64,000 nt of DNA from Datnioides undecimradiatus (GCA_008933995.1 WARS01000071.1:1716047-1780046), one strand, 5' to 3'. Shown: positions 41,376 through 55,928, numbered from the stretch's first letter. Program-made: numbers and translations. The notes: a model not told the origin generated them from the letters alone.

Positions 41376-44300
41376 CTGTGTTACTTTGAACATAAACTGA
41401 ATGAATGAATTCAGTCACATGCTAACATCTGATTTGTACAAGAACTGTTGCTCTGGAGTCTTGTTGGCACTGCAGGGTTGCCTGGCAACCAGAGGAGACA
41501 CCCGGCAACCAGAGGAGACAGCCGGACTGACTGTTTAACCCCTGTTCCCAGGTTGATATGCTAAGATAAGCTAATCTCCCGCTCAGCGTGTAGCTACTAT
41601 TAATTTGAATTGAAGCCTCTGATGTTACTCTGAATTTCCAGGACGTGTTTCCAGTTTGACCAACAACTTTCAACCAATCAGGTTCACGATGAAGTCCAAG
41701 GGCCTCTGCGTTGTCCTGAAGTATGATTGGCTATCTGCTTACTGGGAGGCGGGGCTTTAGTTTGAACCACTTGTTTGACGACTTTGAACGTAGCGACATC
41801 AGGAGCCACAGTGAAGTCTGGAAGCTTCATATTATTAGTATGAAACGTGTTGGGATTAGAAAGACTACTTTACAGTTAACTGATGCTATCCTGACGCTAA
41901 CCCTGCATACGTCAGAGCCTGATGAACGCTAGCAACCACGTCACTGACTTCAAAACCTGAATCTTTAGGAATGTGAGCACGATGTGAAATCTGAGGGAGG
42001 AATAACAGATAAGGAGCGAGGTGGAGAACCACGGCTGACTGCGAGAGCGTGTTTTAAACCTGCAGCTTCCCTGAGACTCAGGCAAGAGTTGGCAAGCACA
42101 GCCGGCCAAACACACGCTGGCAATCAAGCTGGAGAGAGCCCGAGCCAAGATCATGTCAGGAGACCAGACGGGCGAGGAGTAACTGCTGTTTTCAGATACT
42201 TTCCAAACTGACATACGAGAGCTGAACTTGCTGAGACAGAAATCTTGTTGTCCGTGTGTGTGTGTGTGTGTGTGTTTGCAGATGTTTTAAGATTCAGAGT
42301 CGGCTTCAGACTGCGTTATCTGGCGCAGATCGGCAGGGCGTCTCATCGTACCTGCACTGTCCGCTCAGCGTGTCGCAGTTCACGTCGGGGGAGATGACGC
42401 CCGGCCGCGAGCAGTTGCAGACCTCGCACCCGACCACCGGGTGGCAGCCAAACGTCAGGGGCTCGCACTGGGTGCACTCGGGCTGCAGAGTCCTCGGTGG
42501 GCAGATGCAGTCACCGGTCACCGGTTCACACAACCTCGTGCCACAGTTACAGGCTGGAGGAAAGACGAAATCTCATTAAAAGTGAAATTTAAACATCAAA
42601 AATGAGACTGAATCAACACTGACAGCTGCTGTGTCAGGTGGACAAAGTCTGCACGTTCAATAAATTAAACAACGTGTGGTGAAGACTTTGTAGACTTCAA
42701 TCAAAGGTGTTTGAGAGCTTCATCACACGGTGCAGCAACACTCAGCTGCAGCTCGACAACATCAGCAACGACTCAAACGTGGCCGCTGCTGCAAAGAAGC
42801 TGCAGACTCTGGAACGTGTTGAACCTGCAGCAACATGGTGTCGCAGAGTGTTGAACTGTGTGACGTATAATCTGCGTGCGACACAAAGGACACTCACGCC
42901 TGCAGTTGGGGAATCCCCAGTATCCCGTGGCGCACATGGAGCAGTCCCGGCCAATCACGTTGGGCCTGCAGCGGCACTGTCCGCCGAACGCCTCGCAGGT
43001 GTCGCTCTCGGCTCCGACCTCGTGGCAGGCGCAGGGCATCGCTCCGTTGTTGAAGAAGGCGGAGAGGGACACCGCTGAGCTGAGGCAGAACGGAGAGGCG
43101 GCGGACGGACTGGAGCGAGGGAGAGGAGGAGAGAGGAAGAGTCACAGAGTGCAGAGGAAGACTGATGCACTTTAACTCCTCCGTCCTCCTGCTAACACAC
43201 TGACCTGATGTGGAAGCTGTTCTGGCCGCAGTTGCTGATGAAGTCGTAGGATTTGTCCAGAGGTTCCTCGCTCAGGTAGCTGGAGCTGTAGCTCGCCTCG
43301 GGCACCACCAGCACATAATCCTGCAGGGAGGCGGCGCAGGAGCACGGGCGGAGGGTCAGAGTTCGCAGCTTGCTGCTCATATGCGGGTTTTAAAGACTTG
43401 ACTTATTCAGGGAAGAGGAAACCTACCAGCCACAGCGTTTTGCCGGCGGGTATCTGAACCGTGAGGAAGACCTCGTGGTCGGTCACGTCCAGGATGATCT
43501 GATTCTCCGAGACCAGCACGTCACGGCAGCCGTAGGCGTGGGGGCAGAAGGAGGCGTTGGCGTGGCCTGATGACAGTCACCATGACACAAACTGGGTTTA
43601 ATGGGTTTGTCTTAATGAGCGATCGCACACACAGATGCTGTTTCGAGCTCTCACCCTGCCAGATCCGCCCGCCGTTGATGTAGACCTGCACGGGATAGGT
43701 CGGGTGGAGAGGCTGGTGGTAGTGCAGGATGAAGACGTAACGCCCCAGGGCGTGGACGCGGGTCGAGTACACCGCTGCATTCTGGGTAATAATGGAGGAT
43801 GGAGGACACAGATCAGTGGCGAGGGTCATCTTTAGAGCTACCTTTCTAATTTTTTGGTTTCAGAGAGTAAAAACTAATCTGTTCCTTGTGTCTTTGACTC
43901 AAACTCTGTCTCTGTACATGATAAGATATTCAACATGTGTTCTCTCTTCTTATACCCATAATCCTTTGCATGCTGGGGTCATTTCCTACAGCAGCAAAGC
44001 CTCCAAAAACACTGTGAACACTTTAAAGTCTGCGGCTCTGTCAGGTCTCTGCACCTGCAGTGAGTCCAGCCTGACGTGCTCGCTGTTGTCCGCCCCGTGT
44101 GGGGGCCTGTCTCCGCCCGTCCACGCCGGCTCGTCACGCTGTTGGATGGGCAGCGGGGGGGCTGCGGCGGGGGAGGCCAGGACGGGCTCCTGCATGGAGG
44201 AGCTCTGTCCCTCCTTCAGGACCAGAGAGTCTGACGGGGTCTGGAAGCGCGAGGGGACGCAGGAGGAGCTGCAGACGCCAAGAGGACGAAGAAAACTGTG

Positions 44301-46434
44301 AGTCTTTATTAAAAAGCGTTTTAAGGTGCGTTCACTGACTGCAGGTTACTTTACCCGTCAGGTGAGAACTGTCCGTGTGTGCTGATGCAGTGGACTTTAG
44401 GCTGAACGTGCTCCATGGTGAACTGGTCTTTAGGCACCAGGTAGACTTTGTGCTGGAGACAGTGGAGAAACACACAGGTTGAGACATGAACGAGCGAAGT
44501 GAACGGTTTGTAATTAAAATCAGATCAACGACTGATTAAAAACATCCAGATTAGACATTTAAAGTGTGAAAAATATGAAATTTCCTTGAAAGTTTCCTTG
44601 GATAAAAGTTCAACTCTGCACATTCGATCACTCATTTCTGCAACAACTAAACTAAAAAAACAACTTTTTTGTTCTTTCTTAAACCAAAATCCAGTTGTTT
44701 TCATCCTGTAAAACAAAATAAGACACGTTGAAGCTTGAACCGACCAAACTTAACCAATAACATCACGACATTCACCCAATAATTAATCCACGGTCAGGCA
44801 GCACAGAGCTAAGACTCATTAGCTGGCTCCAACATGCTGACTGAGTTGTTCTTGCAGGTATGGTTTGACATTAAGGTCAAAATGTTGTAAAATGTTTAGA
44901 AAAATAAACAAAAACTATATGTTTTCATTTACTTCCTGTCTCTGTAAAAAAAAAAAGAGATTATATTTAATTTTTATTTATGTTTTATGGTGAATTAAAA
45001 CATCTCACTCACATACTTTCAGCTCTAAACCGTCTAATAACACGTCCTCGTTTGAAAACATGTCGGGTGGTCATGTGATCTCACCAGGAAGAAGCTGGCG
45101 CGGTCGGAGATGAGCTGGATCTCAGCGTCGGCGGGGAGAGAGAAGACGGCGACCCTGTTCTGATCATCGACGGCCACGGCGCGGCACAGGAAGCTGCACA
45201 CACACACACACACACAGGAACACACACACAGAGTGATTAAGAGCTGTTGACGTACTTATCGAAGCCCAGGCAGCGACGGTGACGCGTGAACCAGCTGAGT
45301 CCACACGTTTGAGCGTACACACGCCTCACCTGTACTTGCAGTGCAGCAGGGTGACGCGGTGCTGATGCGTCCGTGCTCCCGGCGTGTTCACGGCGACAGA
45401 GAGCGTCTGCGGCAGCTCGTCCTCGCTGGAGTACTCCATCACCAGGACGTGGTCGCCTGGAGATGACAGACGCCCGCGCAGCTCGACGCTGATCTGCGGC
45501 GGAAACAAAGCGTTGTTAAAACTGCAGAAGCTGCAGCTGCTGCACACGTTCTCCCTCTGTGTCCCGACGCTTACATCGTAGCCGCTGCAGACCGCCATGT
45601 CCGGGTGGCGCGGCGTGACCTTCTCTGTCGGGCAGGGGCGCGGCAGGTGGTTGTCATGGACGCAGCTGGCATCATTGCCAGAGATGGAGGGGAAAGAGTC
45701 CAGGGACAGATACCTGTACAGCAGACAGCTAGACAGGCAGAGAGAGAGAGACAGGCAGAGAGAGAGAGACAGGCAGAGAGAGAGAGACAGGCAGACTGTT
45801 TTCCTGATTGTTTTCAGGAAGGAAATCACGCCGCGTCACAAATGAACCTGAACTTCAACTGATGATCCAAACTAGAGTTTGGTCAAAGGAAAAGTTCAAA
45901 GTTTTCAGTAAATATGATCTAAAAGATGAAAACGAGACAGCTAGCGGTTAGCTTAGCTTAGCATACAGACAGGAAGCAGGAAAAGCAGTGAGACTGTCCC
46001 TGTCAAAGGAAATATATCTGTAAAACTTTAAAACACATTATATTTTGTTTAATCTGCGTGAAAAGTATATTTTTTCTTATTTTTAAAGGTCATAAACAAC
46101 AATAAACTGACGTCTAAGCTAAGCTAAGCTAGGCTAAGCTAAGCTAAGCTAACACCATGCATGACTAATTAGCTCAACTATAATCACTTGTAGTAATCGA
46201 TTACTTGATTACTGTGAATGATGTGTGTGTTTGTTTACTTGTGGCTGTTGTCAGGTGCAGAGCTGTAGGTGCAGGGTTCAGTGACTCTGATCTGCAGGAT
46301 GGGAGCTTCGTAGTAGGCGCTGGGCAGCAGGACCAGGTAATCCTGCAGGCAGCACGCACAGAGGACGGACAGACAGAGTGAACGATGAGCGCAAAGAGTG
46401 AAAACTACACTTGCATCACCTTGACGTGAAATCA

Positions 46435-46469
<35 letters not shown>

Positions 46470-46619
46470 TCACCAGCAGGATTCCCTCAGCCTCTATAAC
46501 CACAGTCCAGGTTCCCGGGTTCAGGACGAACGGCTCCACGAAGTTGTTCTGAGGAACGTTGACAAAAGTCGGCTCTGAGCTGGGAGCGAAGACGATCTGT
46601 TTGGACTGTTCTGAACCTG

Positions 46620-46655
<36 letters not shown>

Positions 46656-49600
46656 ACAGACATGAACACACACGCATATAAACACATAAACACACACACG
46701 CTTGTTTTTGTTAAAGCTGAGATTCAATCAAAAAATGGGAAAGTTGAGACGAGTTTCAGAGACGATAACAACATTAAAATGTAAACACACACACACACAC
46801 ACACACACTTTCTGATACTGCTGTCACTCACACTGACGCTCTCTCGCGATTGGTGGAGACCTACCTCTGCGGTTGACCTGATAGGCTGTTATTTTACCCC
46901 TGGAGGTGTCACCCTCAGAGTTTACGTATCTGAGGATGAAGCGAGTCAGATAGACGTCTGCCTCGTTCACATAAACCTGAAGCTTCACTGCGGTCTACGG
47001 GGACAGGGTCCACGGGGAGGAAGGAGGAGGAGAAGAAGAGTGGGGGTGGAGGAGAAAATGAATCTTTCAGCCTAAAAACCCTGAACTCTGCGCTGATCTG
47101 TGGCCCTGAAGGTGAGAGAAGACCACCACCAACCACCGCACTCATCCATCCGCCATCTGTCTCATCTGACAGAGGACAGCCGACAGGAAGGAGGCGGGAA
47201 AGACGGGAAAACCCAGAGAGGAGGCGGGAGGAGAAAGCAGGTTTCCACCCAGGAATGAAGCTGCGCTTGAGTCAAAGTCATAAAAACGTCCACGATGGAG
47301 AAACATGAACCAAACGTTGCTCTGCGGCGACGAAAAGCTGCAACCAAAACGTGTTTTTAGACACGTTAAAGGTCACGTGATGCTAAAAACGGAGGTTGTG
47401 AACGATGAAAATGCAGCAGGTAACAGTTTACGGTGGTTGATACGGATAAAAACAAATCAAAATATTCATATGTATCATGATAAACACGTTCTGGGGGATG
47501 AAAACAATATTTATAAGCTAAATAATGTTTGTTTTAGCTGTTTTACATATTTATATTTAACTATATCATGATATTTGAATAAAAAGATTTAATAAAACAC
47601 AACCATAAAATCTAAATTAAAGTCGTTTGTCTTTCCTGTGCAGTCAGACCTGTTGTTTTGCCCAGACGGCAGCCTTGTTCAGGTCTGACTGCAGCCTGGA
47701 TGATTTGTTACCTGCGACCTTTTCTTTAGTTTAATGGGTAAACTGTGCAGCCAGCAGTTAAAGTGACGCCATCCAGACACTTTAACGCTGTTTCTCTGGT
47801 TGAAATCTGACTTTCTGACTCTGGAATGCAGCCAAACGCCAGAGCAAAGAGGAAAAATGGGAAAAAACAGAAGAAGAAGAAGAAGAAGAAGAAGAAGAAG
47901 AAGAAGAAGAAGCAGAGGAGACGATCCTCTTCCATCACTTCCTGTACAAAGGCTGATAGAAGTGATAGATGGGCCCAGCACTTACAGTTACCACAGCGGT
48001 AGCTCCAGCCGTCCTCTATGACCGACACCCTGCCCAGAACGTTCGAGCTCCCACGGTTGTTGTAGCGGAGCACCACTTGGAAGAGGTCTGGAGAGCTGAC
48101 CGACACCGACACCAAGACTTTGGACTGCCGAGGTGAGGCAGAGGGGAAACACAGGGGAGAGGAGGAGGAGGAGGAGGAGGAGGAAGACGATGAGAGGGAA
48201 AACATGAAGGAAGGAGGAAGCAAAGCCAAAGCGGCGCCTTAATACCATCACCATCACCGCTGAGAGCAAACCAGGAACTGTGCAGAAGATAAACGTCAAC
48301 CTAGAGCACGTTTCTCTTTGGGGTTCCACCTTCAGCCTCCAAACATGTCTTTCAACAAGTCCCAAGTTTTACAGTTTTTGATCCACGCTGGATCTTCAAT
48401 GATTCAACAAAGCGCTGGGTCGTTTGGAAGTGCTGAGAAGTCGTCACACCAAAGAGAAACACGCCTCACAGCCATCAGCTGCAGGGCCAACAGGCGTTTC
48501 ATGCAGGAGCAGCGTTACTGACGGGCCACAGTCAGAAAAATATGAAATCACACCACAGAAAACTCATAAAAAACCAAATAAAAAGACATTTTTTATAATT
48601 TATTGATGTATTTTAAAGCAAACATGTGGGATAAACACAAATATAACGCTCTGGATCAACACTACATCACAGTTTGTTTATGAAATAAGACATTGTTGTT
48701 TCCGGACTAAAGGGCAAAGGTGAAGCGCTCCTACCTGGATGGGGGACATCTGAGCGTACCCTCTCCAGCTGAAGTGGCTGAACTCCACGGGGCTGTAGCC
48801 GAACCGCACCGGTCGACCGTCCAGCGTCGTTCCCTCCTCGATCTCAAACTTGAGATGATGCAGGTCTGGGAAGTAATGATCCGGACGAGGCCTGCAGACA
48901 CAGTCGGATTCGACTTTTAGAAGCTAACGGAGTTTCTGATCGTCCAATCAGAGCTGCTCAGGTGAGGTGTGTTTAGCTTCTGCAGAGTTTGAATCACTAA
49001 CTACAAGTAGTGAATTAGGAAGTCCTGCCAACACTATGGTACGGTTGTATTTCTCTGTTTAATAAGGAAAACAGATGTAAGAATACTCATTATTATACTC
49101 AGAAACTGCCTTTTTGTTGCACCTGACTTTATGTTTGTGTTTATAATGGTAGAGACCTTCCAAAAGCAACAAAACAACATGAAACTTGTTTAATTCTTAG
49201 ATTTTTTATCTAAATAAAGTTGTTAATATACAGAAAATGATGAATAATGAATGTCTTGTGCTGTGTGTCAGTATTTTGTGTAGTCTTAAATCTCATTTCA
49301 CACAGTTAATTAAAAATATGAATTTAAATCTTTTTAGCGGCTGCTCACACTCACAGATTACACTTCGGTCCCTCCACGTTGGGTCTGCAGCGACAGCGGC
49401 CGTTCCTCTCGCCGCAGGACTGACCCGCTGCACCCCCGATGTCACACTGGCAGCCTAAATGCACAAAACACACACACACACACACACACGCGTGTAAACA
49501 GGAGAATAAAAGCATCACACTGCTGCTATTAAACACAGCGGCCTGATGAACGGCTCACCCTGGCAGCCGAAGTAGTTGTGCTCCTGCAGGTTGTAGTAGC

Positions 49601-50050
49601 CATCTTTACAGGTCGAGCAGGTTCCACTGCAGGCGTTGGGCTTACAGTGACACTGACCGGTTTCCTGTTTCAGGCGCGAGAAGCAGATATTTAATACCAG
49701 TGTGATGACAGGAAGAGTGGAGGCTGAGCTCACGGGGCTCATATTGTGTAAAACGATGCTATAGATCATCATTTCATCTCTTTAACAGGCGAAAACCAAG
49801 ATTTTCACGCGCTAACCGCATCATAGTCACTGCTACAGTGATGATGATCAGGAAAAACAGCGTTTAAAGCGTAAAACTGGAGAGGAGAGGTTGATCTGAG
49901 GTGAAGTGTAATTGTCTCACCTGTGCACACTCTGCAACACCGCTGAGAGTGCCGGCAACATTACACTCACAGTCTGCAGGAGGAAGAACACACACACACA
50001 CACGTCAGGTCATTTTAATGCGTTTAGATTAAACAGAAAACGTTAGATAT

Positions 50051-50088
<38 letters not shown>

Positions 50089-52725
50089 TGGTGCATCTCA
50101 CTGGAGCATCCATCAGGTGTGTCAGGTGAGAGGTTCCAGTACAGAGGTTTACACGTGTCGCAGGCCGGACCTTCAACATGGCGACGGCACTCACACTGAC
50201 CCTGAGCGGAGGGAAGTGAACAAGTAAATCTGTTTGTACTGTTACTGCCCCAAACATCACCTGTGTCACTGTGTGTGTGCAGCATTCAGAGGCTAGCAGC
50301 AGATTTAGGACATTTAAGCTGAAATACAACAAAACCAAAAGGAGTGAAAATGCAAGCTAGCATGAAGTAATCAAAGAACACACACTGTTTCCACATCATT
50401 AGGAGGTTTGAATGTAAATATACTGCACGATTTAACTGAAACACATAAAAACTTACCACCGGTGGCTGCACACCGCGCTGAACAGAGCCGGCAGGGTGGC
50501 AGGTACCAGCTTTAAACGACAAAGAAAGGGCACGAAGACTGTTAACGAACTGAAAGGGCGTCAAAAGGCAGCCGTAGGAAACGTTAGCAAATCAAAAATA
50601 TCCATTTTAGCTTGAACTGTGTGTAAATTACCTGTCAGGTCAATGTTAGCCATCATTATTCATCATTATTATACACCCATTTCATTTGCATGTATCCATT
50701 TCTGCTGTTCCTGAACGCAGCACGGCCCGAGAACATGCAAGCTACATTTTAGCTGCTAGCTAAAACTGTGAGCAGCTAACTAACGCTAATATCACATGTA
50801 TGAAGGCAGCTGTGTGTTAAATATCATAAGAACATGGAGACTGGAGCTCAGGGGAAAGGGGGAAGTTAATATTTTGATGCCAGAAACTGAAAAAACTGTA
50901 AAATCATTAACCTGCCCGGGTAGCTAGCAGCAGTAGCATGAAGCTAGCTCGCTAAGCTAACAGCTAGCCAGCAGAAAATCAATTATAAAAAGCTCTATTA
51001 TTACAAAATACTAAAAACCAGAAACATGTTTTTGGCTTCACCTGCAGAGTTTAACTTGTTTAATGCTCCGGCAAAGCAAACACGATGAGCTGTTCACGCA
51101 ACTCTGCCAGTTTTAATTATTAATTAGCAAAACTAGGCATTTATGACAGCTTAGATATTGCCTCCAGGTAACTTTGTTGCATGTAGCATGTGATCTAATA
51201 CTAAGGCTAATTTAAAAGGATCCCGTGGATACGTGTTTTACTTGCATTTGCTAATTAAGACCCTCCTGTGTGTGTGTCTCACATTAACTGCAGCTGTTGC
51301 GTCTCACTTCCATTAAGTTACACAGACAGAGAATTTCCATGTGTTTACATTGTGTATAGTGTTTGTGTGTGTGTGTGGTGTGTGTGTGTTTGCGTGTGTG
51401 TGTGTTTGCACCTTGGCAGTTGGGGAAGCCGTAGGCGCCGTGTGCACAGCTGTCACACCTGAGCCCCACCACGTTGGGCAGACACACACACTGTCCCGTC
51501 TCCTGGTCACAGCTGGTGTAGCGGGAGCCCTCGGCAGAGCACTGGCAGGCTGCGACAAACACAAGACAAGCTCCAGTAATTAACCTGTCCCACCTATTGA
51601 TCCATATAGTTATTGATTATTGATCTGAGAGCTTTCAGTCAATGAAAGTTTCCATGTGTAGCTTTTACATTTTGACTAAACAGACATCAGGCAGGAGTTT
51701 AAGGGCGCCGTTAAAGTTTGGCAGCTTACGTGTGCAGCTTGGGTAACCGTAGTAACCAGGAGCACACTGGTCACATGACGCTCCGCTGTAATTGGGCTGG
51801 CAGTGGCAGTGACCGGACGCAGTGCAGCTGGTGTCCAATGAGGTGCGAGGATCGCAGGTGCACACTGAGGGGGCGACAAACGAGATGTCAGACGTTCTGT
51901 TCAGTGATTTGTGTGTGTTATGATGATGTCACAGTGGAGTCTGACCTTTGACCTTTCTGGATATAACTATTCATGACTTCATTATTTTACAACGTTTGAC
52001 ACTGGTGTGATACTTTTGTCTTAACTGTCGTGTGAAGTCTTGATTTATGGCTGAAAATGTGTTTTCTGAGCTCACCGTGACCTTTGACCTCCAACATCTA
52101 ATACTCATAGTTTTCATAACAAATTAACAGCTGACAGTAAACATCTGCAGCGTTTTAGGGTTAAAGTCCGACTTACACGCTTTCTTTCACTGCTTTGATT
52201 TGAGCCAGGAATGTTTCAGCGAGCGTCAGGGGAACATTCATTTAAATTACTTTATATTTGAAATGCAGATTAGCTTACAACGCTACATGTGCTAAGGAAG
52301 TTGCATTGGAGACGTCCTGTGGCTGAGCTCGCTGACTTCCTGTTGGAGTTAAATGACTAATTTAAAGGTCAAATGAACCTGCGGGATCAACTTCTATAAC
52401 ACCAAGAGTCATTTTGAATTTTACTGAATTTAGGATTTGAATAAATTATGAAACTGTTTTGTATTTTATCTTTATTCCCAACCCTTTAAAGAGCGCTCTG
52501 GTATCATATGTTTGTAACTGTACGACTGTAACTTTGTTATTCGGAGCAGTTTAACATCTGGATTCATTCTGTTTTACGCTGAAAAGGTGAAACTTTAATA
52601 AAGTTTCATAAAACTTAACGAGGCAATCTCACAGTTCATAAGAAGGTGTGTAAACTCAAGTGTTTCCATGTGCGTCTCCACACGTGCTCAGAACGACAGG
52701 GCAGACCTCTTTTCATTACAGTACC

Positions 52726-52762
<37 letters not shown>

Positions 52763-53566
52763 GTGTGTGCGTGTGTGTGTGTGTGCACCTTGACAGTTGG
52801 GGTAGGAGTGGAATCCAGATCTGCACTGTTCACATCGAGGACCCTGAAACTCTGGTTTACACAGACAACGACCGGACGGGTCGCAGACTTCAGGCAACGA
52901 GCCGACTGTGCTGCAGCCACACACTGCAGAGAGACAGGCAGGCAGAGAGACAGGCAGACAGGATGTTGGAGGATCATATAGAGGGAGAAAGAGAGAGAGA
53001 CAGGCAGGCAGACAGGGAGACAGGCAGACAGACAGGATGAATAAGGGCCATGTAGAGGGAGAGACAGACAGACAGGTGGGCAGGCAGACGGGATGTAGGA
53101 GGATCATCATAGAGGGAGAGACAAAGCAGAGACAGACGGGCAGAGAGAGGGAGACAGGTGTCAACTTGTTGTTGCTCCAGTCTAACACAGTGATAATGAA
53201 TAATAGTGTCCTGTGAGGGCCACCGTACTACAGCTGGATGTAAACAGGAAGTAGCTGGATAAAGCTGGAGCTCAATGCCTGACTAACAAATGAGTTAATT
53301 AGCTGAGACGAGTTGAGAGACGATTAAAATCATTAGGTACTAATTTATTTTATTGGTATTAAACGATGAATCTCCAGACGCAGAGCGACGAACACACTCA
53401 GAGCACAAACACGTGACCTACGCTGGCACAGCGGGTAGTTGAAGTAGCCCGGCGCACACTGGTCGCACTCGTAACCCTGGAAACCACTGCGGCACACGCC
53501 GTGACCGGTCACCAAGTCACATGACCCGTCCAGACAGCCGGGGCTCGAGCACTGACAGGCTGCAGA

Positions 53567-53603
<37 letters not shown>

Positions 53604-53741
53604 CTCTAAATAAAACAAACAATAATCTTTCAGACGTGTTGTTTATCAGTCTGTGTGAGTGTGTGTGTGTGTGTGTGTTTACCTGCTTCACAGACTGAGA
53701 GTATGGAATCTGTTTATTCAGGAGTGTGTGTGTGTGTGAGT

Positions 53742-53776
<35 letters not shown>

Positions 53777-54369
53777 AGTGTGTTTGCTTAGCTCACTGTG
53801 CAGACAATCATTAGGTTTAAAATAGTGTTAATTAATACATAACAACAACAACAACAACAACAACAACTGTATCCCGCCTGGAGTCCAATTTAATTCCTGT
53901 TATTAAGAGAAAAAAGTAAATGTGACCTTCTGTAAAGCTGCAACAGTAAGTCAATCATTAGATTTATTGATTATTGATTGGTTGATTGATTAATACAAAA
54001 CATTCTGAGTGTGAGAATTTGCTTCTTTTCCTGGTTTTAACATAAACGGAAGATTTTGGTTGTTAAACTGTTTTGCCTGAAGTTAAAGACACGGCAGAAT
54101 AAAGGACTGATTGATTGATCAGACTGATCAATAGTAATATTGGCTGCAGCTCCAATATGCTGATTCCACGTCTCACCCTGACAGTTGAGTCCATAGAAAC
54201 CTGGAGCGCAGGTGTCGCAGTGGTCACCGGTGAATCCTTGTTTGCAGACGCAGGTCCGAGTCCGAGGGTCTGGCCTGCAGGAGTTATCCACAGTGCCGGC
54301 TGCACTGCACTCACAGTCTGCACGCACACACACACACACACAGACACACACACACACACACACACATGC

Positions 54370-54407
<38 letters not shown>

Positions 54408-55891
54408 GCACACACAGAACAGGTGTAGTTATTTACCACAACAGCTGGTTATCACAGGTTTTAATGAAGCTCTGTTCACACAACAACCGATTTTCCCAGA
54501 ACTCCCTCAAACAGCGAACACATCAGCAGGAGAGGAGGGAACAGACACAGTCACTGTCTGAGTCTTACTTCTCTTATTGTTATTATCTTGTCTTCCACTA
54601 AATCTGATTTATGAACATTTATGAAAAAAACCTCAAAAATGTACAAAAACCCCAAATTTAGATTCTCTGGCACTGTAAAATAAAAAAGATATGAGAAAAT
54701 GTGATATTTTTAATATCAAAATGATAAAATGAACAAATTTACAAGAAGAAACTTATGATAAATAGTATTTTTTCACTTTGTAAAGTTATATCTATAGTAA
54801 TATGGTGATTCTCAGCTAAAATAATGATCATTTCTTATTGCTGAGTCTGATTAAAATCACTTTTTGTCAGGCTATAACTGCCTTTCCCTTTCAGTTAACT
54901 TATAATAGCCTCGATAAACAGCAGCAGACACCTGCTGTTCTAGTTTGAAGCTTCAGTAACTGATCCAGGATCTTGAAGCGACATCAGGGCGACACAGAGA
55001 AACCTATAAAGTAAAGAACAAACTGAGTCCAGAGCAGAAAGAGAGGACTCACTGATGATCTCTCCGGCTGGTTTGGCCTCTCCGTTGTTGTTGTTGTTGG
55101 TGGGATAGGTGGGGATGGCTGGAGGACGGAGATACAGGCAGATCAGACACCGCACTCATTTGTGGTTTTAATGCTTTGGACTTTAAAGACAGATTTCTGA
55201 GGTGTCTCCGCGGCGGCGACTCACGGTAACAGTCGGGGAAGTTGATGAAGCCGCTGGCGCAGGAGTCGCACTTCTCTCCGGCGTAGTTTGGTTTGCAGAA
55301 GCAGCGTCCGGTCAGATCCTCACAGGTGCCGTCGGTAAACGCTGACTGACAGTCGCAGGCTGCAGGGAGGAGGAGGGAGGAGGAGAGGAGAGGAGGGAGG
55401 AGGGAGGAGAGGAGGAGAGGAGGAGGGAGAGGAGGACGAGGGAGGAAGGAGAGGAGGAGGAGGAGGGAGAGGAGAGGAGGAGAGGAGGAGAGAGAGGAAG
55501 GAGAGGAGGATGAGGGAGAGGAGGAGGGAGAGGAGAGGAGGAGAGGAGGAGGAGGGAGGAGGAGAGGAGAGGAGAGGAGGAGGAGGAGGGAGGATGGAGG
55601 AGGACAGGAAGGAGAAGGAGAGGAAGAAGAGGAGGAGGACACACATGAGGAAAAGGAAAAACTGTAAATGATGTGAATGATGAACACATTACATCACTGA
55701 TCATGTGATTTGACGGGCACTCACGTGAGCAGGCCAATGGGGAGTCGACGGGGTGGTCAGGTGACCTGTAGTAGGTCGGGATGCAGCGCTCACAGTTGAC
55801 TCCAGTGGTGTGATGCTGAACGGGAGGAGGAACAGCATCAACAGATCATGAGTGAACAGGCACCGACCACATGACGCATGTTAGTGGTGTG

Positions 55892-55928
<37 letters not shown>

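Noticed and set aside
46915..47145. Minus-strand frame overlapping alternative exon 17b
   Set aside because: This is the out-of-frame reading of exon 17b; it is useful only as the evidence that including both exons gives a stop.
54037..54413. Long minus-strand frame beginning with Cys/Val-rich sequence
   Set aside because: Only 54177-54317 is a real lama5 exon; the N-terminal part is a translated CA/TG repeat in the intron.
55312..55737. Ser/Pro/Leu-rich minus-strand open frames
   Set aside because: Translation of the polypyrimidine tract before lama5 exon 4.
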